NCBI RefSeq assembly: GCF_964199755.1
Contig: NC_133896.1
Location: 176,131,092-176,195,091, forward strand
Source of the DNA: Larus michahellis
Taxonomy: Eukaryota; Chordata; Aves; Charadriiformes; Laridae
Length of the DNA stretch: 64,000 nt
Direction of reading: 5' to 3'
The position numbers and the translations under genes are program-made. Every line of letters begins with the position of its first letter. Within the stretch, counting starts at the first letter, position 1. The notes below the pieces were generated by a model. It saw only the letters and a list, made by a program, of their open reading frames with translations, was not told where the DNA came from and did not search any database. Shown here one piece after another: positions 20,001-31,090 of the stretch.

Positions 20001-23000
20001 GTTGAGTTGGACCAGATATTTTTTACACCTTGAGCTCGGTCTCACTGGAAGGACATTGAAGCACATTAGGAGAACAGTCTAGGAAAGTTTTGTAGCAGGC
20101 TTCAAGCAGAAGAACAAAGTAAACTGAGATTTTAGGAGCATTCTGTTCTCTGTAGAGCAAGAATGGCATCAATTAGTGTGATTTAAGAGCAAATAAAAGA
20201 GCATCCCTTACAGCCACTCCGTTCACAAAAGCTGCATACAGAGGAGGCAGTCGGAAATCCAAGTGGCCCCAGATGGTACTGGATATATCCGAGCTGTAGA
20301 TCTGAAACAAATTGACATCAATTAATTCGAAGTCCTGAACCCAAGGATAAATGTGTGCCATCTCTCTGATCTAACGGAGATCAGGTCATACCCTCTCAGG
20401 ACCCAACTGTTCCTTTTCATGAGAAAAATATTGTTCTATCAGAAAGTATGAAAACAAACCTGGTTTCCTGCTGGCTTATGTCAAGGGCCCTTTCCCCCAG
20501 ACAGACCTCAGGGGTCAGACCAACACCATCCAGCTGGCCATTCAGTACATTCACACAGCCTCTGGCCATTGACGTCCCTTCTCACCACCCGTCGGCAGTT
20601 CCCTCAGGACTGTCATCATCTTGTTGGGGAACATCTTCAGTTAAAGGTTCTGGTTTTCTATGTTTTTGTAGGCCCTGGGTATATGATAAATGGCCTCCTG
20701 ATGCTGGTATCCCCATGCTGTAAAGGGCTCTGCTCTTTTCCTTTTGCTGTTCAGATCTTTTAGACAACTAAGAGATCTTTATGGAATTAAATAAAAGGGC
20801 ATAAACTACCAGGGTTTGGGAAGGGGGATCCCTGCGTGAAGACACTTATTGGCACACAGATCTCTGGAGCCTGAGTCCCACCAGCCAGGTCTGACTGACA
20901 AAACAGTGGGCTAAACTCCTCCTCACGGATGTGCTCCTGTGGTGGGGAGGCTTCTCCTCGGGGTCAAGTGCTCCTCTAGTTTAAGGAGAGCAAGACCGAA
21001 GAAGAAACACGACCAATGTAACTCAGGCAAGAACTGCGTTTTATAGAATGGAAATAACCCACTACTAATTCTCCATCCATTTAACAGTCCCTTATGTTTT
21101 GAAAGTCTGGTGGTAAGTGGTGTTTGTTTGTTTGTTGATGTTTTAAGTAAAAATCTCATAGGTGAAAGGAAGGAAAGGATTCTTCATTAACTGTGTTTGC
21201 AGAGGGGGATCTTAGCATACCGTCTGTTACGCAGACTTTAGCCCATCCAGAGTTAAAAGTAACTGGAGCGGTGAAGTTTCCCTGTATCCAGTGGGAAGAA
21301 CCCTTTCTCTCTCTTTCCACCCCCAAAAAGAGTTTCACCATGACAAGGTTTCCCCTTATAAACCAAATTTGCGCTTGCTTTTCTTAAAGCTGAACCGTAG
21401 GGTATGCTATGAATGCCTTGCACAGCCTACCTTGCTGTACTGTGTCACTTTGTGGCAGACCTCGGTGCTGGTACCCAGCAGCCCCACTCCAAGAGTATCC
21501 AGAATCATTCGCTTGCTTCTCTGAATGACTTGGTCGGTCAAGTGGTTTGCATTCAAACCGTGAATCACGTTGGCAAAATTTCCTGTAATTGTCTGAGAAG
21601 AAGAAATAAAAAAAAAAGAAGTAGATATTTCTCTTCGTTTAAATAAAACACTTTTTTTTTTCCTTTCTTCCTTTTTTTTTTTTCCGCTTTCAGTTTTGGG
21701 TTACCGCTTAGCATGCTGGCCATTTCTGTTGCCCTGCCCCTGCCCTTACATGAATTGCATCAGCAAAACTTCCTCTTTTTATTCCCAGAAACGCCACAGT
21801 GTTATTTATATTTTATTTATACACTCATCAGTGTGTTTGTCTGTTCTGTATTTCTGGTGCTTTCTCCCTGACTTGAGTCCTTGGGGGTAAGCGCTGCAGA
21901 TGATGTAACTTTGCAAGATATCTGTATGTCTATGTCTATACACACACACATATATATATATATATAAAAATAGAAGCAAAACCCATCTGGCTTTCCATAG
22001 CACCTTCTTATTGCTATTGAAATCAGTGGGAAAGCGGCATTTCAATCCAGTGCAGCCACTACGACACCAGGAAGCAAGATTTAATCTCCCTGAGTAGCAG
22101 AATTACTATCCCAAGTCTTGTTGAGCCTGGAGCTCAGTGAGAGGTGGGACTCGCCAACCCTACCCTGCACCCGCCGCCGCTGGCTCCCAGCTCCCATTGA
22201 ATTCAGGCTCAGCTGGAGTCCCAGCTTTTTTCTCCAAGACATGATCTCACCTCTTTGAAAAGCAGTGGCTCTGTGTTCCTGGCTCCTGCTGATCTGGAAA
22301 TTATATTTCTAATTATTTTTTTTTTTCCTTTTCCTATTGACCATCGACCTATTATGCAAACTCAGACTGCTTCTTGGCTGGAGCAGTTAGCTGCTGTTAA
22401 TATCTCTATCAGAAACTAATCTAGAACTTCCTTTCTCTGACCATTAGAAACTTCCTCCTGGAGAGGTAGGTATTATTTACAACCAATCTATACACATGCT
22501 TGCTGGTTTTTTATACTGGCATTACTGAATATCGCTCTTCTCTCCCTTTGGAAATTGTCTTCTTTCATTTGCCCTCGTCCTTCCCATTCCGCTACTCCCC
22601 TGCACGTATCCACACAGAGTGATGGTATTTCCTCTTGGCCTTCATTTTGCTAAAAGTTAAACAAACCAAATTGTGCTGCTCTCCCTTTTATAATACAGAC
22701 TCACCCCTACTACGCTAGCAGCTTTTCATTGTGTTGTTCACATCGGATTTCCCTTTTCTGGCAACAGAGACCAAAATTGTACCCAATATTTCAGATAAGT
22801 TCTCACTCAGCTTTGAACTAAAGCGTTAGGACTATCTTGAGGAGCACAAGTCATTTAAAGCCAGTGAACCACATATCCCATGGTGTGATGTACACCTACT
22901 GAAACGTACAGAGTGAGGATACAAAAGCTTAAACAGAAAAGTGCATCTTACGGCGGAAAGAAACAAGACAATACCTTTGCCCACATCTTGGAGGGATGGT

Positions 23001-23333
23001 GCGTGGTCCCAGAGAGATGCAGCAAAGGAGTGGCAGCCAGCGATACGGGGAAATCACTCTCTCACTATTTATGTGTGTATGTCTGGGGCGGGGGAAGAAA
23101 TATTAGGCCTTTTTTCTTGCTCATCTTGTCCTGCCCATTTCCTCCTCTGCTTGGAAATGTTCCTTTTTCTTCTCTTTCAACTTTCCTCTGACTAACTGTA
23201 CTATAAATTGCTGGGACACGTGCGATTGGACTTTGCCAGTCACGTCCACATGTCATGTAAATTGATGTACGTGATATTTTATTACTAGTTAGAAGCCAAT
23301 ATATTAATTTGAGTGTCTTACGTTTGGTAGCAT
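16133..23333 (-). CDS. ACOD1: cis-aconitate decarboxylase (ACOD1/IRG1)
   Basis: The gene is complement(join(16133..17087, 17967..18172, 20212..20301, 21431..21592, 23322..23333)), 1425 nt and 474 aa; human is 481. ACOD1 decarboxylates cis-aconitate to itaconate, an antimicrobial and anti-inflammatory metabolite, at mitochondria of activated macrophages. It belongs to the MmgE/PrpD family. Residues lining the human active site are present at the same numbers: Asp93, Thr97 and His103 in SMDFDDTWHPATHPSG, His159 in RFHPPTVVG, Lys207 in NAATQTKPLH, plus Lys272 and His277. Human Tyr318 is Tyr319 here because of one inserted residue. Introns are in phases 0, 0, 0 and 2. The C-terminus is shorter than human and ends SEKLHFL. 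The first coding exon is only four codons and is the least certain part; the rest is clear. No frameshift or missing catalytic residue was seen. Confidence 0.93.
17088..17966 (-). other. ACOD1: ACOD1 intron 4
   Basis: On the minus strand the intron runs from GTACAT to CTCAG. It contains a perfect ISRE-type core GAAACTGAAAC at 17323-17333 (plus strand). No coding segment was seen. Confidence 0.85.
17323..17333 (+). promoter_or_regulatory. ISRE-like motif in ACOD1 intron 4
   Basis: GAAACTGAAAC fits the interferon-stimulated response element core GAAANNGAAAC exactly. ACOD1 is interferon- and LPS-inducible in mammals, so an intronic IRF or STAT element would be plausible. It is a motif match only. 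Confidence 0.3.
17967..18172 (-). CDS. ACOD1: ACOD1 exon 4
   Basis: The acceptor is TCCATTAG|GTGCAC and the donor AAAAG|GTACAT. It encodes VHSMDFDDTWHPATHPSGAV, continuing to ...SEARNIPK plus two bases of Arg157. It contains Asp93, Thr97 and His103. Confidence 0.95.
18173..20211 (-). other. ACOD1: ACOD1 intron 3
   Basis: The donor is GCT|GTAAGG on the minus strand. The intron holds a short minus-oriented CR1 remnant at 19688-19795 and otherwise unremarkable DNA. Confidence 0.85.
19688..19795 (-). mobile_element. CR1 remnant in ACOD1 intron 3
   Basis: The plus strand reads ATCATAGGATCATAGAATGG, then GTTGGAAAGGACCTTAAAG and CCATGGCCATGGACACTTTCC, the reverse complement of a CR1 3' end. About 100 bp are preserved. 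Confidence 0.85.
20212..20301 (-). CDS. ACOD1: ACOD1 exon 3
   Basis: This is a 30-codon exon with acceptor TTTCAG|ATCTAC and donor GCT|GTAAGG. It encodes IYSSDISSTIWGHLDFRLPP then LYAAFVNGVA. It is near-identical to human residues 59-88. Confidence 0.95.
20302..21430 (-). other. ACOD1: ACOD1 intron 2
   Basis: The donor is AAG|GTAGGC. No additional exon or nameable repeat was seen; the plus-strand frames in this stretch are shadows. Confidence 0.8.
21431..21592 (-). CDS. ACOD1: ACOD1 exon 2
   Basis: This is a 54-codon exon with acceptor TTCTTCTCAG|ACAATT and donor AGCAAG|GTAGGC. It encodes TITGNFANVIHGLNANHLTD, continuing to IQRSKRMILDTLG and VTQYSK. It aligns to human residues 5-58 without gaps. 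Confidence 0.93.
21593..23321 (-). other. ACOD1: ACOD1 intron 1
   Basis: This is the intron between the proposed four-codon first exon and exon 2. It contains A/T homopolymer patches (21649-21681) and a (CA)n(TA)n microsatellite near 21937-21965. Confidence 0.55.
21937..21965. repeat. (CA)n(TA)n microsatellite
   Basis: A CA run changes into a TA run in ACOD1 intron 1. Confidence 0.85.
23322..23333 (-). CDS. ACOD1: ACOD1 first coding exon (proposed, MLPN)
   Basis: On the minus strand, ATG CTA CCA AAC is followed by the donor GTAAGAC in phase 0, as exon 2 requires. The joined N-terminus MLPN|TITGNFANVIHGL has the same length as human MMLK|SVTESFAKMIHGL. An in-frame TGA lies four codons upstream (TGA CCT CTT CTC TCC ATG), which supports this ATG as the start. 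The Kozak context is weak (T at -3). The short length means a chance match is possible. Confidence 0.6.
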
Positions 23334-24439
23334 GGAGAGAAGAGGTCATCAGGTGCATCAGGCTGACCTTGGAGAACCACAGTAGACCATAGAGAACTCT
23401 ACTGGTTGGAAGAGCAATCAGCCCAGTAGTAGACTACAGGATGGCAAAGGCTGTTTTAACCTGGTTTTGGTTTGTTTTGGTTTTTTCTCCTTTCACTATA
23501 TGTCTCCTCTATAATACATACAATTCATACATGGGTAGTGTGTGCCATAAGAATTTCAGACCATAAATTGGATTAAGGTAGCTCTTGTCATTTAATAGTA
23601 TTTTAACAGCATGAATCGTTACGTGAGGCCATCATTTCTACTAGAACATCTGCATCTCAGGCAAAGATGTCTTCTCTGAGGAAGGAGGCACTTCTCCCAC
23701 CACTGGTTTAGGGATTTCGCTTCTGTGGGAATCCCAGACAGCGAGTGAGAAATCTCTGCCCATCCCATCAGGAAGGGAGCAGACCCCAGAGAAGCATAAG
23801 TAGAGGCCACTGAATAATTCTGAAGTGAAAAAGTAACGTGTGTCTGAAGTATGGGAATCTCCTCAATTAGGGAACAAAGTATCAAGTCTTCTCAGAATTG
23901 TAGTCTTGCACTGCCCTGCTTAAGAGCTGCCTAAAACTTTAGGAACCTCAGCCCTTTACTCAGCCTAGCCTCAAATAATTTTGTGAAGCCCTATCTAACT
24001 CCTGAGTGCTTCCGGGTAGAGCCCAGCATGGGTTTATAGGTGAAGTGAAACATTGATTTGAGTGGCTCTACTACTGAAAGGTCCTGTTTCAGGCTACATC
24101 CTCTCACTGCTCCTGTCCCCTGGACACATAGTCCTCCTCCTCCTCACGCCAGCAATGATGCTGAGCAGACCCCTTTCTGAGCTGGTCCAGCCTGCCTCCA
24201 GAGCCAGCTCAGGGATTCTTAGCAGTCAGGCGAAACTGAGTTTCATTGCCTCAGAAATGCAAAATTAAATCTAGCAGCACAAGCAGAGGGAGAGAGAAGT
24301 AGTGCTAGCAGTGTTCTGCGAAATTTTGGGAGGACACAGGCAGGTAGAAAGAGATGGGAGGGGATCAGCTGCTCCCCAGTAAGCTCTAACCCAGGCATTT
24401 GCCTATTTTGCCTGTGCCTTGAGCCACCTGTGTGGACAT
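23334..24439. promoter_or_regulatory. upstream region of ACOD1 with kappaB-like and IRF-like motifs
   Basis: Two near-kappaB decamers, GGGATTTCGC (23711-23720) and GGGAATCCCA (23727-23736), each match GGGRNWYYCC at 9 of 10 positions. They lie about 380-400 bp upstream of the proposed start codon. An IRF/PU.1-type stretch AGTGAAAGGAGAAAA on the minus strand lies at about 23483-23497. I cannot place a TATA box or start site with confidence. Confidence 0.3.
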
Positions 24440-24639
24440 NNNNNNNNNNNNNNNNNNNNNNNNNNNNNNNNNNNNNNNNNNNNNNNNNNNNNNNNNNNNN
24501 NNNNNNNNNNNNNNNNNNNNNNNNNNNNNNNNNNNNNNNNNNNNNNNNNNNNNNNNNNNNNNNNNNNNNNNNNNNNNNNNNNNNNNNNNNNNNNNNNNNN
24601 NNNNNNNNNNNNNNNNNNNNNNNNNNNNNNNNNNNNNNN
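24440..24639. other. assembly gap (200 N)
   Basis: Exactly 200 N are present. The round length suggests a placeholder rather than a measured size. It lies about 1.1 kb upstream of the proposed ACOD1 start codon, and any reading frame across it is meaningless. Confidence 1.
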
Positions 24640-27600
24640 TTTTCCCCCCAAACACTTCGAAACACCTGCTACAGGAAAGAAGTGCAGAGGTCCAGCTGCC
24701 TTTACTCCCCTGTCGAGACCCCAAAGTGAACTGGAGCCAGAACTTGTGATGTTCCTCGCAACGTGATGTGCGGTCACATGCTGCTAGCTGATCTCAGATG
24801 CGCGGTCGCTTCCTTCTGTAACCTCGCTGGCAGGATGGATTGTCCCATGCATTGCAATAGCAGCGTCAGTACTATTTAAGGACTGAACTGAGGTATTATA
24901 AGAAAGTGACTTTTTTTTTTTTGTTTAAAAAAAAAAAAAATGAAGTGAAACTGTAAGTGTTCAAATTGTTTGGGAGACGAATTTCCAAAATGTGGTCTGC
25001 AGACTTCAGAGTCAGGTGTACGCTGTGAGGGAAAAGAAAGCAATATGATTATCACTGCAGGGGGAAGAGGCATCTACACAGGAGAACTCGTAGGGGTCTA
25101 AACAGAAGAACATTGAAAATCAGTGACTGAGAGTTTGGCACAAACTGTCCACCCTGACAAAGGGAATATGCTGCTTTCCTCTTCTTTGACACAATACGCA
25201 TGGCTCAGCAATTTGGGCAGACAATTTGCTAACTAGTGAGCGCGATGGAGAGACAAAATGTGTTCATCCAAATGCCATTTGCAACATCGTGCACAGCTCC
25301 AGTAATGAGCTGTGTTGATTAAAGAACAGGGCTTTAGAAAACCAGTGCCCCACAGAGTCTATTTTCTCCTGCTGACATCACATTTTTAAGCTGCCTTTTT
25401 TCTTTCTTTTGCCTCCAATTATTTTAGGCTAAACTCTGCCCACACCTGCAAGCTGTATGTTTGCCACTGAAAGCAGTTTTGCCCTTGGCATTATGCTCTT
25501 TTTGTTCTAAAGAAATGTAAAAAAAAATAAAATATGACAAACTATGGAGGCCAGGCTCCCTCTTCTCTAAGCCAGTTTTTAAGATGTAACTTTGTGCCTG
25601 GGCTGCGCTAAAATGAGAAAACGAAAACGGGAGGCAGGTGCCAATTCTCTCTGTTTATAGAGCCTCTGCTATCGCTGGGGGTCCAGAACCACCTTAGAAG
25701 TGCAGGACCTGCTCCTTTTCCTTCTACTGGGATATTTTAAGTACAAAAAAGAGGTGAGAATCTTAGCGAATGGTCTGGAATAGGTGGCTTGATCTAAATC
25801 CTCTTAACAGCCCGACAGCCGTAAATCCTGGGATCCTGTAATTCTGCACCACTACCATTATAGTCCCCTGTGCCTCTTTTTCCCCAAGCCTACCTTCCCC
25901 TGTTCATTCCAATGGCAGTTACTGAGCCAGCCAGCAATAATACACAGCAAAAGCAACTGCACCGTGAAACGTATAATTCTGGAAATTTCTAGCCTGTAGT
26001 AGTTCTCTTACTCACTGACTTGCACAACTAGCGACAATGGCAGTGCAATCTCTGAGAAGTTACACCACCCTTGTTTCCTTTTCTCAAAGTCCTCACAGCA
26101 TATCTTGGAAGTGCCAGGCCATATTCTGGTAAAGGTTGCTACAAGTCAATGCTCCAGGTCTACATTACACTGTCCTTCTTGCCTTCATAAATTAGCCATG
26201 CTATTCCTAAAGGCAAGTCCTCGCAGTCGATTTTAAACTTGTAACGTAGATGCTGGTTTGCTTACGCGAGCTGTAAGATAGAGGTACCAGACATGACTGG
26301 GACAGTCATGTGTTCAAGATAGTCAAGTGTTCAAGGCCAGGCTGGATGAGGCTTTGAGCAGCCTGGTCTAGTGGGAGGTGTCCCTGCCCATGGCAGGGGG
26401 GGTGGAACTAGGGGATCTTTAAGGTCCCTTCCAACCCAAACCATTCTATGATTCTATGATAATTGTGTAGGTTCTTGTTCAAGACAGATTGATCATTTCA
26501 GTATAGACATATTGTGAACAGGGCTCAAGATGCTCCACTAGCAGTAAAAACATGTTTGAAGCCAGAGAGTGTGTCGCTGAATGATCAGGTAAGCCCCTTC
26601 GACATCGTTTATGGAGTAGCACGAAGGGGCCTGAACTATAACAACGTGAGAAGACACCACAGTTCCATGAAATTCCTGTTCACCCCAGTGTAAATTTTAG
26701 GTGCCACCCAAACTATAGCCTTTACCTGTAATAGAAGTGCCAGCATTCAGATGCTGACAGCGCGAGGGGCTACACCATACTCAGCTGCCTTGGATTCACA
26801 GCTCAGAAGGAGGAGGCGTAGGAGAAGGTGACACAGCCAGCTCCAGACCCCTGTGAACCACACTTCTATACCCTGGGGTACCACCGCGTCTCCCTGGGAT
26901 GCCTCACAGCCACGTTCCCAAAGCTTTTCTTCATCCCTCTGTAGCTTTCCACCCTATTTTCTAAAGAAATAAGGTTACCTGGACTAGTAGCAGGTGGCTG
27001 TAGGGTTTCTATATGGCATGACCTCCAGTACGCAGGTGTAGGAGATCACGTAGGTTTTCTGTGCCTGCATAGACTTTGCCGTAACTTCTCCTTGTTGATG
27101 GTTTCGGCAGCGTGTAGCACACATCGCTTTTCTAATCAGAGGGCAGTCTTGATGCCTATATTAAGCAGTCAAAATGCAGCCAGATGTCATTACAGGACTT
27201 TTGCCCTTTGGGGAGATGCTGGAACTCGACTAGCATAAATTCAGGGTTTGATTAGCAGAAACCAACAAATTAGCGTGAGCGCATGTGAGGGATGTGGCAA
27301 TTTTAATTAAATTACCAGCAGAACTCTGGTGGTGCAAAGGAGGCGTTAGTTGCTGTGCTGGGTTCCTGCATCATACGCGGAAAGGTACCCAGCAAAGAGA
27401 CTCTCTTTATCGTTTCAGAGCGAGCCCAGATGTCAGGCTGCCACACGTCCCAGCCGGCCTGCAGTGGCGGTGCAGTAGGGAGATGCAGACATCAACATCT
27501 AGTATACGAAAAGCTTCACTGTTAATTAAGTGGTAAAAGAGCCTCTCTGCATCTAAGCTATTACTCGGGGATTTTGAGCCCCTAGGAAGTTATCCCAGGC

Positions 27601-30600
27601 AGCATTACAAACTTTTGTCTGCACTGGAAGGGCTAAAATAACACCTAAAGCATATGCAGCAAAACCGGAATGAATAATAAAACATTCTCCTTCAAACAGA
27701 AACAGGCTTTGGGTGAAAAATTCATCTAATTTTGTAGGAGTCCATCATTTACCCGTCAGCAGAAGCACTTGAGTGAGACAGGTACTGGGAGACGCTGCAT
27801 GAGTTGGCAGAGTTGTTCCTCCAGCTTTCACTGCAGATGCTCTCTCTCGTCCTCTCAGCTTGGTCCCTCCCAAACATAAACCCGCCCGGAAAGATTTAAA
27901 CAACAAACCATGTTGCGAAAGCCACAGGGTACGTGTTGCTAATGGGTTGCTCATTCTGCAAGGTTGTGACATGGGCTGATTTTTCCCCTTCTTAATTGCT
28001 GGGCTGCAACATCTGCTCAGACAACGTGCTCTCATTGAGGTGCCCGAGGCAGCTTGGGTATCCCATGAGCTACATGTGTGTCGCTGCCCTTTAGCATCTC
28101 TTTTGGGGCACTCCAGTAACTGGAAACAAGACTCTTTTCCCTCATCTGTGGTTGTATGTAGCTAGATCGCTCATTTTCCACCCCTATATATTTCAAAAGT
28201 GCCAAGAAATACCGCAAAACAGCCTGAAATTACACTTTAAATGCGGCGGTCTCTGATTTATGGTGCAATTATAAAACATGCCACGGTAGTTATTAGTCAT
28301 GAGATTGAGTATTACATGTTTCAGACTGTAAAACATACTGGGCAATTTCTAGCTGTGATTGTATATTCACTTCTAAAGAGAAAATGGGCGTAATTACACC
28401 AACATTGATAAAAGGGAGAAATAATGGCAAAAATGGAAGAAAGGTTAAATGTGAAGACAAGAGCTGTGAATACATAAAACACTTATATTATTACACTTTT
28501 CTAATTGAACATTTAAGCAGAAGCTAATGATTTGATTTAAATTGGTCCTTTTTTACATAAGTAGCATTTGAAGAATTTTGGTTTTTAGAATTTATAATGA
28601 CGCTATTTTTTCCCTCACATTACTCATCTTCAGCACAGTAGATTAAGAGAGATGCAGGAAGCATTAAAAATCAAGGAAAATAACTACTTTCACAAAATGA
28701 GAGGAACGATTTTGTAACCTTTGATGATCTGTGTTGACTTGTCAGCGTCAACAGAGTTTAAAACTATTGACATAAAAACGGTACCTACTGTCAGATGTAG
28801 TGGACAGTATTTTCTTTACCTTTTTCCCGTCACACAATGGTTGAAGGTGTCCCTCCTTACGTGGCTTTGGATGTTGCAGGAGCAATAGTTAGCTGTAAGG
28901 AGAAGAGTATGTTGTTTGAGATATGGCGTTTTCTATTAAAAAATATAAACCACCAACTCCCGGCTTGTCCTATGGACTTTGGTAATTGTTCTGCATGGCA
29001 CGATGCCAGCACTTTGGCCATCACTGCTGTGTGCTTTTGTGGCCCTCTGCAGCTTCTGCTGCCAAAGGAAGGGATCCCACAGCTTCCTGCTGTCTGGCCC
29101 AACTTCCCTTGGCCACAGGACTCTCCTCCACCTTCCAAGCCCAGCCCAGCCCTGCACTGTCCCTTTGCCTCCTGTGCTAACAAGGTCCAGGCATATTTCC
29201 CCACAGTCTTCTACTCCCTGCAAATTTGGGAAACCTATCCAGTCAAAATCAGTTAGGGAAGGTGGATGGTTCCTTGGGGAGGGTGAAGGAGGAGAGAAAG
29301 AAGAAGAAATGTGTCTGTGTGGGAATAAGACGTGCCCTGTCTCTTAAGGATGATGGAAGAGCACATTTTTGTGGGGCAGGGAAAGGAAAGACAGGGAAGA
29401 AAGGAAAAGAAGAGGAGGGAGAAAGAGACCCCAAGCCCTTATATGTTCCCACTTTCTAAGCTCCTCTGATTCCTCCCAGGTCTCCTCTTTCCAGCTCCCA
29501 GAAACGTGTTTTACAGCAACACTGAATTTTCCTTCTGCTGAGAAGCTGATGTCTGTACAGGGAGAGCTCCTGCTAACTTCTCCTGCCTCCCTCAGCAGCT
29601 GCAGGCTGAGACAAGAGAGACCCCTCTGCTTCACTAACCTCCATGAAGTAAAGGCTAACCGCTCCAATTTTTCAACATTTTCCAGTACACTGGGCTGCAG
29701 GGCAATGTATGCAGAGCTCTTTTGATGGAGGAGTAACCAGTTGGCACTGAAAGCCTCTGCACCTGACCCGAAATCGGTACCAAGTTCGTCTCCACTGTAA
29801 AGTCCACTGCCTCCACCACAGTCCACATGTGGCTTGCAGCCACTCTGTTGGTGCTGGCCATTGGCAAGCACTAACACAGGCCATGCTGGCTGCCCCACGT
29901 GTCTCCCCGAGCCGGGGTTATACGGCTTTTTGCCCTCGTTTTCCTTGCTGGCAGCATTTGGCTTGCCTCTTCCTGGTCCTCTGGGCAGTGGAGAGCAACC
30001 ACTCTTTACAGTGACAAGAGTGAGAAGCTGTTCCAGTAAAAACTTAAATTCTCAGTTGATGACATGACTTCAGGTGGTGATGGCTTTAAAAGAAAGAAAC
30101 AAATCCTTTAAGGGTCTAGATCACATGTTTAGAGAACAATATGAATATGAATCATGAGTGAATCCATACTGGGAAATATAAATCATTTATAAATAGCTAA
30201 AAGAATACAGCAAATCTTAACATCTTATTCCTATAGATTGCCACAAAATTAAACTTGCATGAAGCCATTAAGCCCAAAAGAGTTCAGATTACATGAAAGA
30301 CTGACTGACAATCTGCCCTGTGCCTACTCTCAATGTAGGTCAGTGTATACACATGGCAAAACTGAAGGAAACTGAAGGGAAATTATCTTCTCCACCCAGA
30401 GAAACTCTTGTCTGAGGTTCTGCTGGAATTTGGATGCTGTCTTAAGTTAAAATGAAACATGATGAGGTGGCCACATGAGCAGTTACCACATAGGGAAGGG
30501 TGTAGATTGGAATGACCTTCCTCAAATTGAAAAAGCAGGGCACAGGGTGACACACTTATGTTTATCCATCCGTCTTGTGAGCACAATTATTACGCAGCTA

Positions 30601-30700
30601 GGCAAAGTCAGGGCAATGGCACACACAAATTAGGCATGGAAACATAGGCAGAAGTCCACATAAACAACAACAAATCTTAACCTTTCCAATGGCTTGTTCA
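24640..30700. other. gene-poor region, first part of the ACOD1-KCTD12 interval
   Basis: I found no exon, tRNA or other RNA gene that I can support. Features seen are T12/A14 opposed homopolymers at 24911-24940, one plus-oriented CR1 end at 26318-26461, and a C/T-rich to A/G-rich stretch around 29240-29420. Reading frames near 28837-29900 reflect purine/pyrimidine-rich composition and show no family resemblance. Confidence 0.6.
26318..26461 (+). mobile_element. CR1 LINE fragment, 3' end
   Basis: The plus strand reads AAGGCCAGGCTGGATGAGGC, then GATCTTTAAGGTCCCTTCC and the terminus CATTCTATGATTCTATGAT. It is in plus orientation and heavily 5'-truncated. Confidence 0.9.
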
Positions 30701-30714
30701 CTCATAACTGAATC

Positions 30715-30926
30715 ATGTCAGGAAGAAGTTCTTTACAATGAGGGTGGTGAGACACTGGAACAGGTTGCCCAGAGGGGTGGTGGAGGCCCCATCCCTGGAG
30801 ACATTCAAGGCCAGGCTTGATGAGGCTCTGAGCAACCTGAACCAGTTGAAGATGTCCCTGCTTACTGCAGGGTTGGACTAGATGACCTTTAAAGGTCCCT
30901 TCCAACCCAACACATTCTATGATTTT
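30715..30926 (+). mobile_element. CR1 LINE fragment, 3' end
   Basis: It begins in the terminal reverse-transcriptase frame (AGGAAGAAGTTCTTTACAAT, then ACACTGGAACAGGTTGCCC). It ends GGTCCCTTCCAACCCAACAC then ATTCTATGATTTT. The orientation is plus. Confidence 0.9.
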
Positions 30927-30949
30927 AAAATTCCTTGGATACAGAAATG

Positions 30950-31090
30950 TGTTAAATGCACCATGTATGAAAAAGATACAGAAAAACTGGAAAGGATTCA
31001 GAGGAGCATAAGAACGATAATAGGCTTAGAAAGCATGGCCTGTGAAAGAGGTGTAAGGAGGTTTATTTATCCTAGAAAGAGAGAAGTTGT
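30950..31090 (+). mobile_element. older, internal CR1 reverse-transcriptase remnant
   Basis: A plus-strand frame reads EKDTEKLERIQRSIRTIIGL then ESM, followed by diverged sequence. This resembles the CR1 [21 protein letters not shown] segment. It lies just downstream of another CR1 3' end but is an internal piece, so it belongs to a separate, more diverged copy. Confidence 0.55.

Noticed and set aside
22100-24400. CRISPR array, bacterial operon or phage-like system
   Set aside because: Nothing prokaryotic was seen anywhere. Gene structure, splice sites and CR1 elements are those of a vertebrate.
24243-24777. Reading frames spanning the N gap
   Set aside because: They are made mostly of unknown bases and have no meaning.
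28837-29898. Cluster of 115-184-codon overlapping frames on both strands
   Set aside because: They overlap each other in many frames, lie in purine/pyrimidine-biased DNA, and none resembles a known family.
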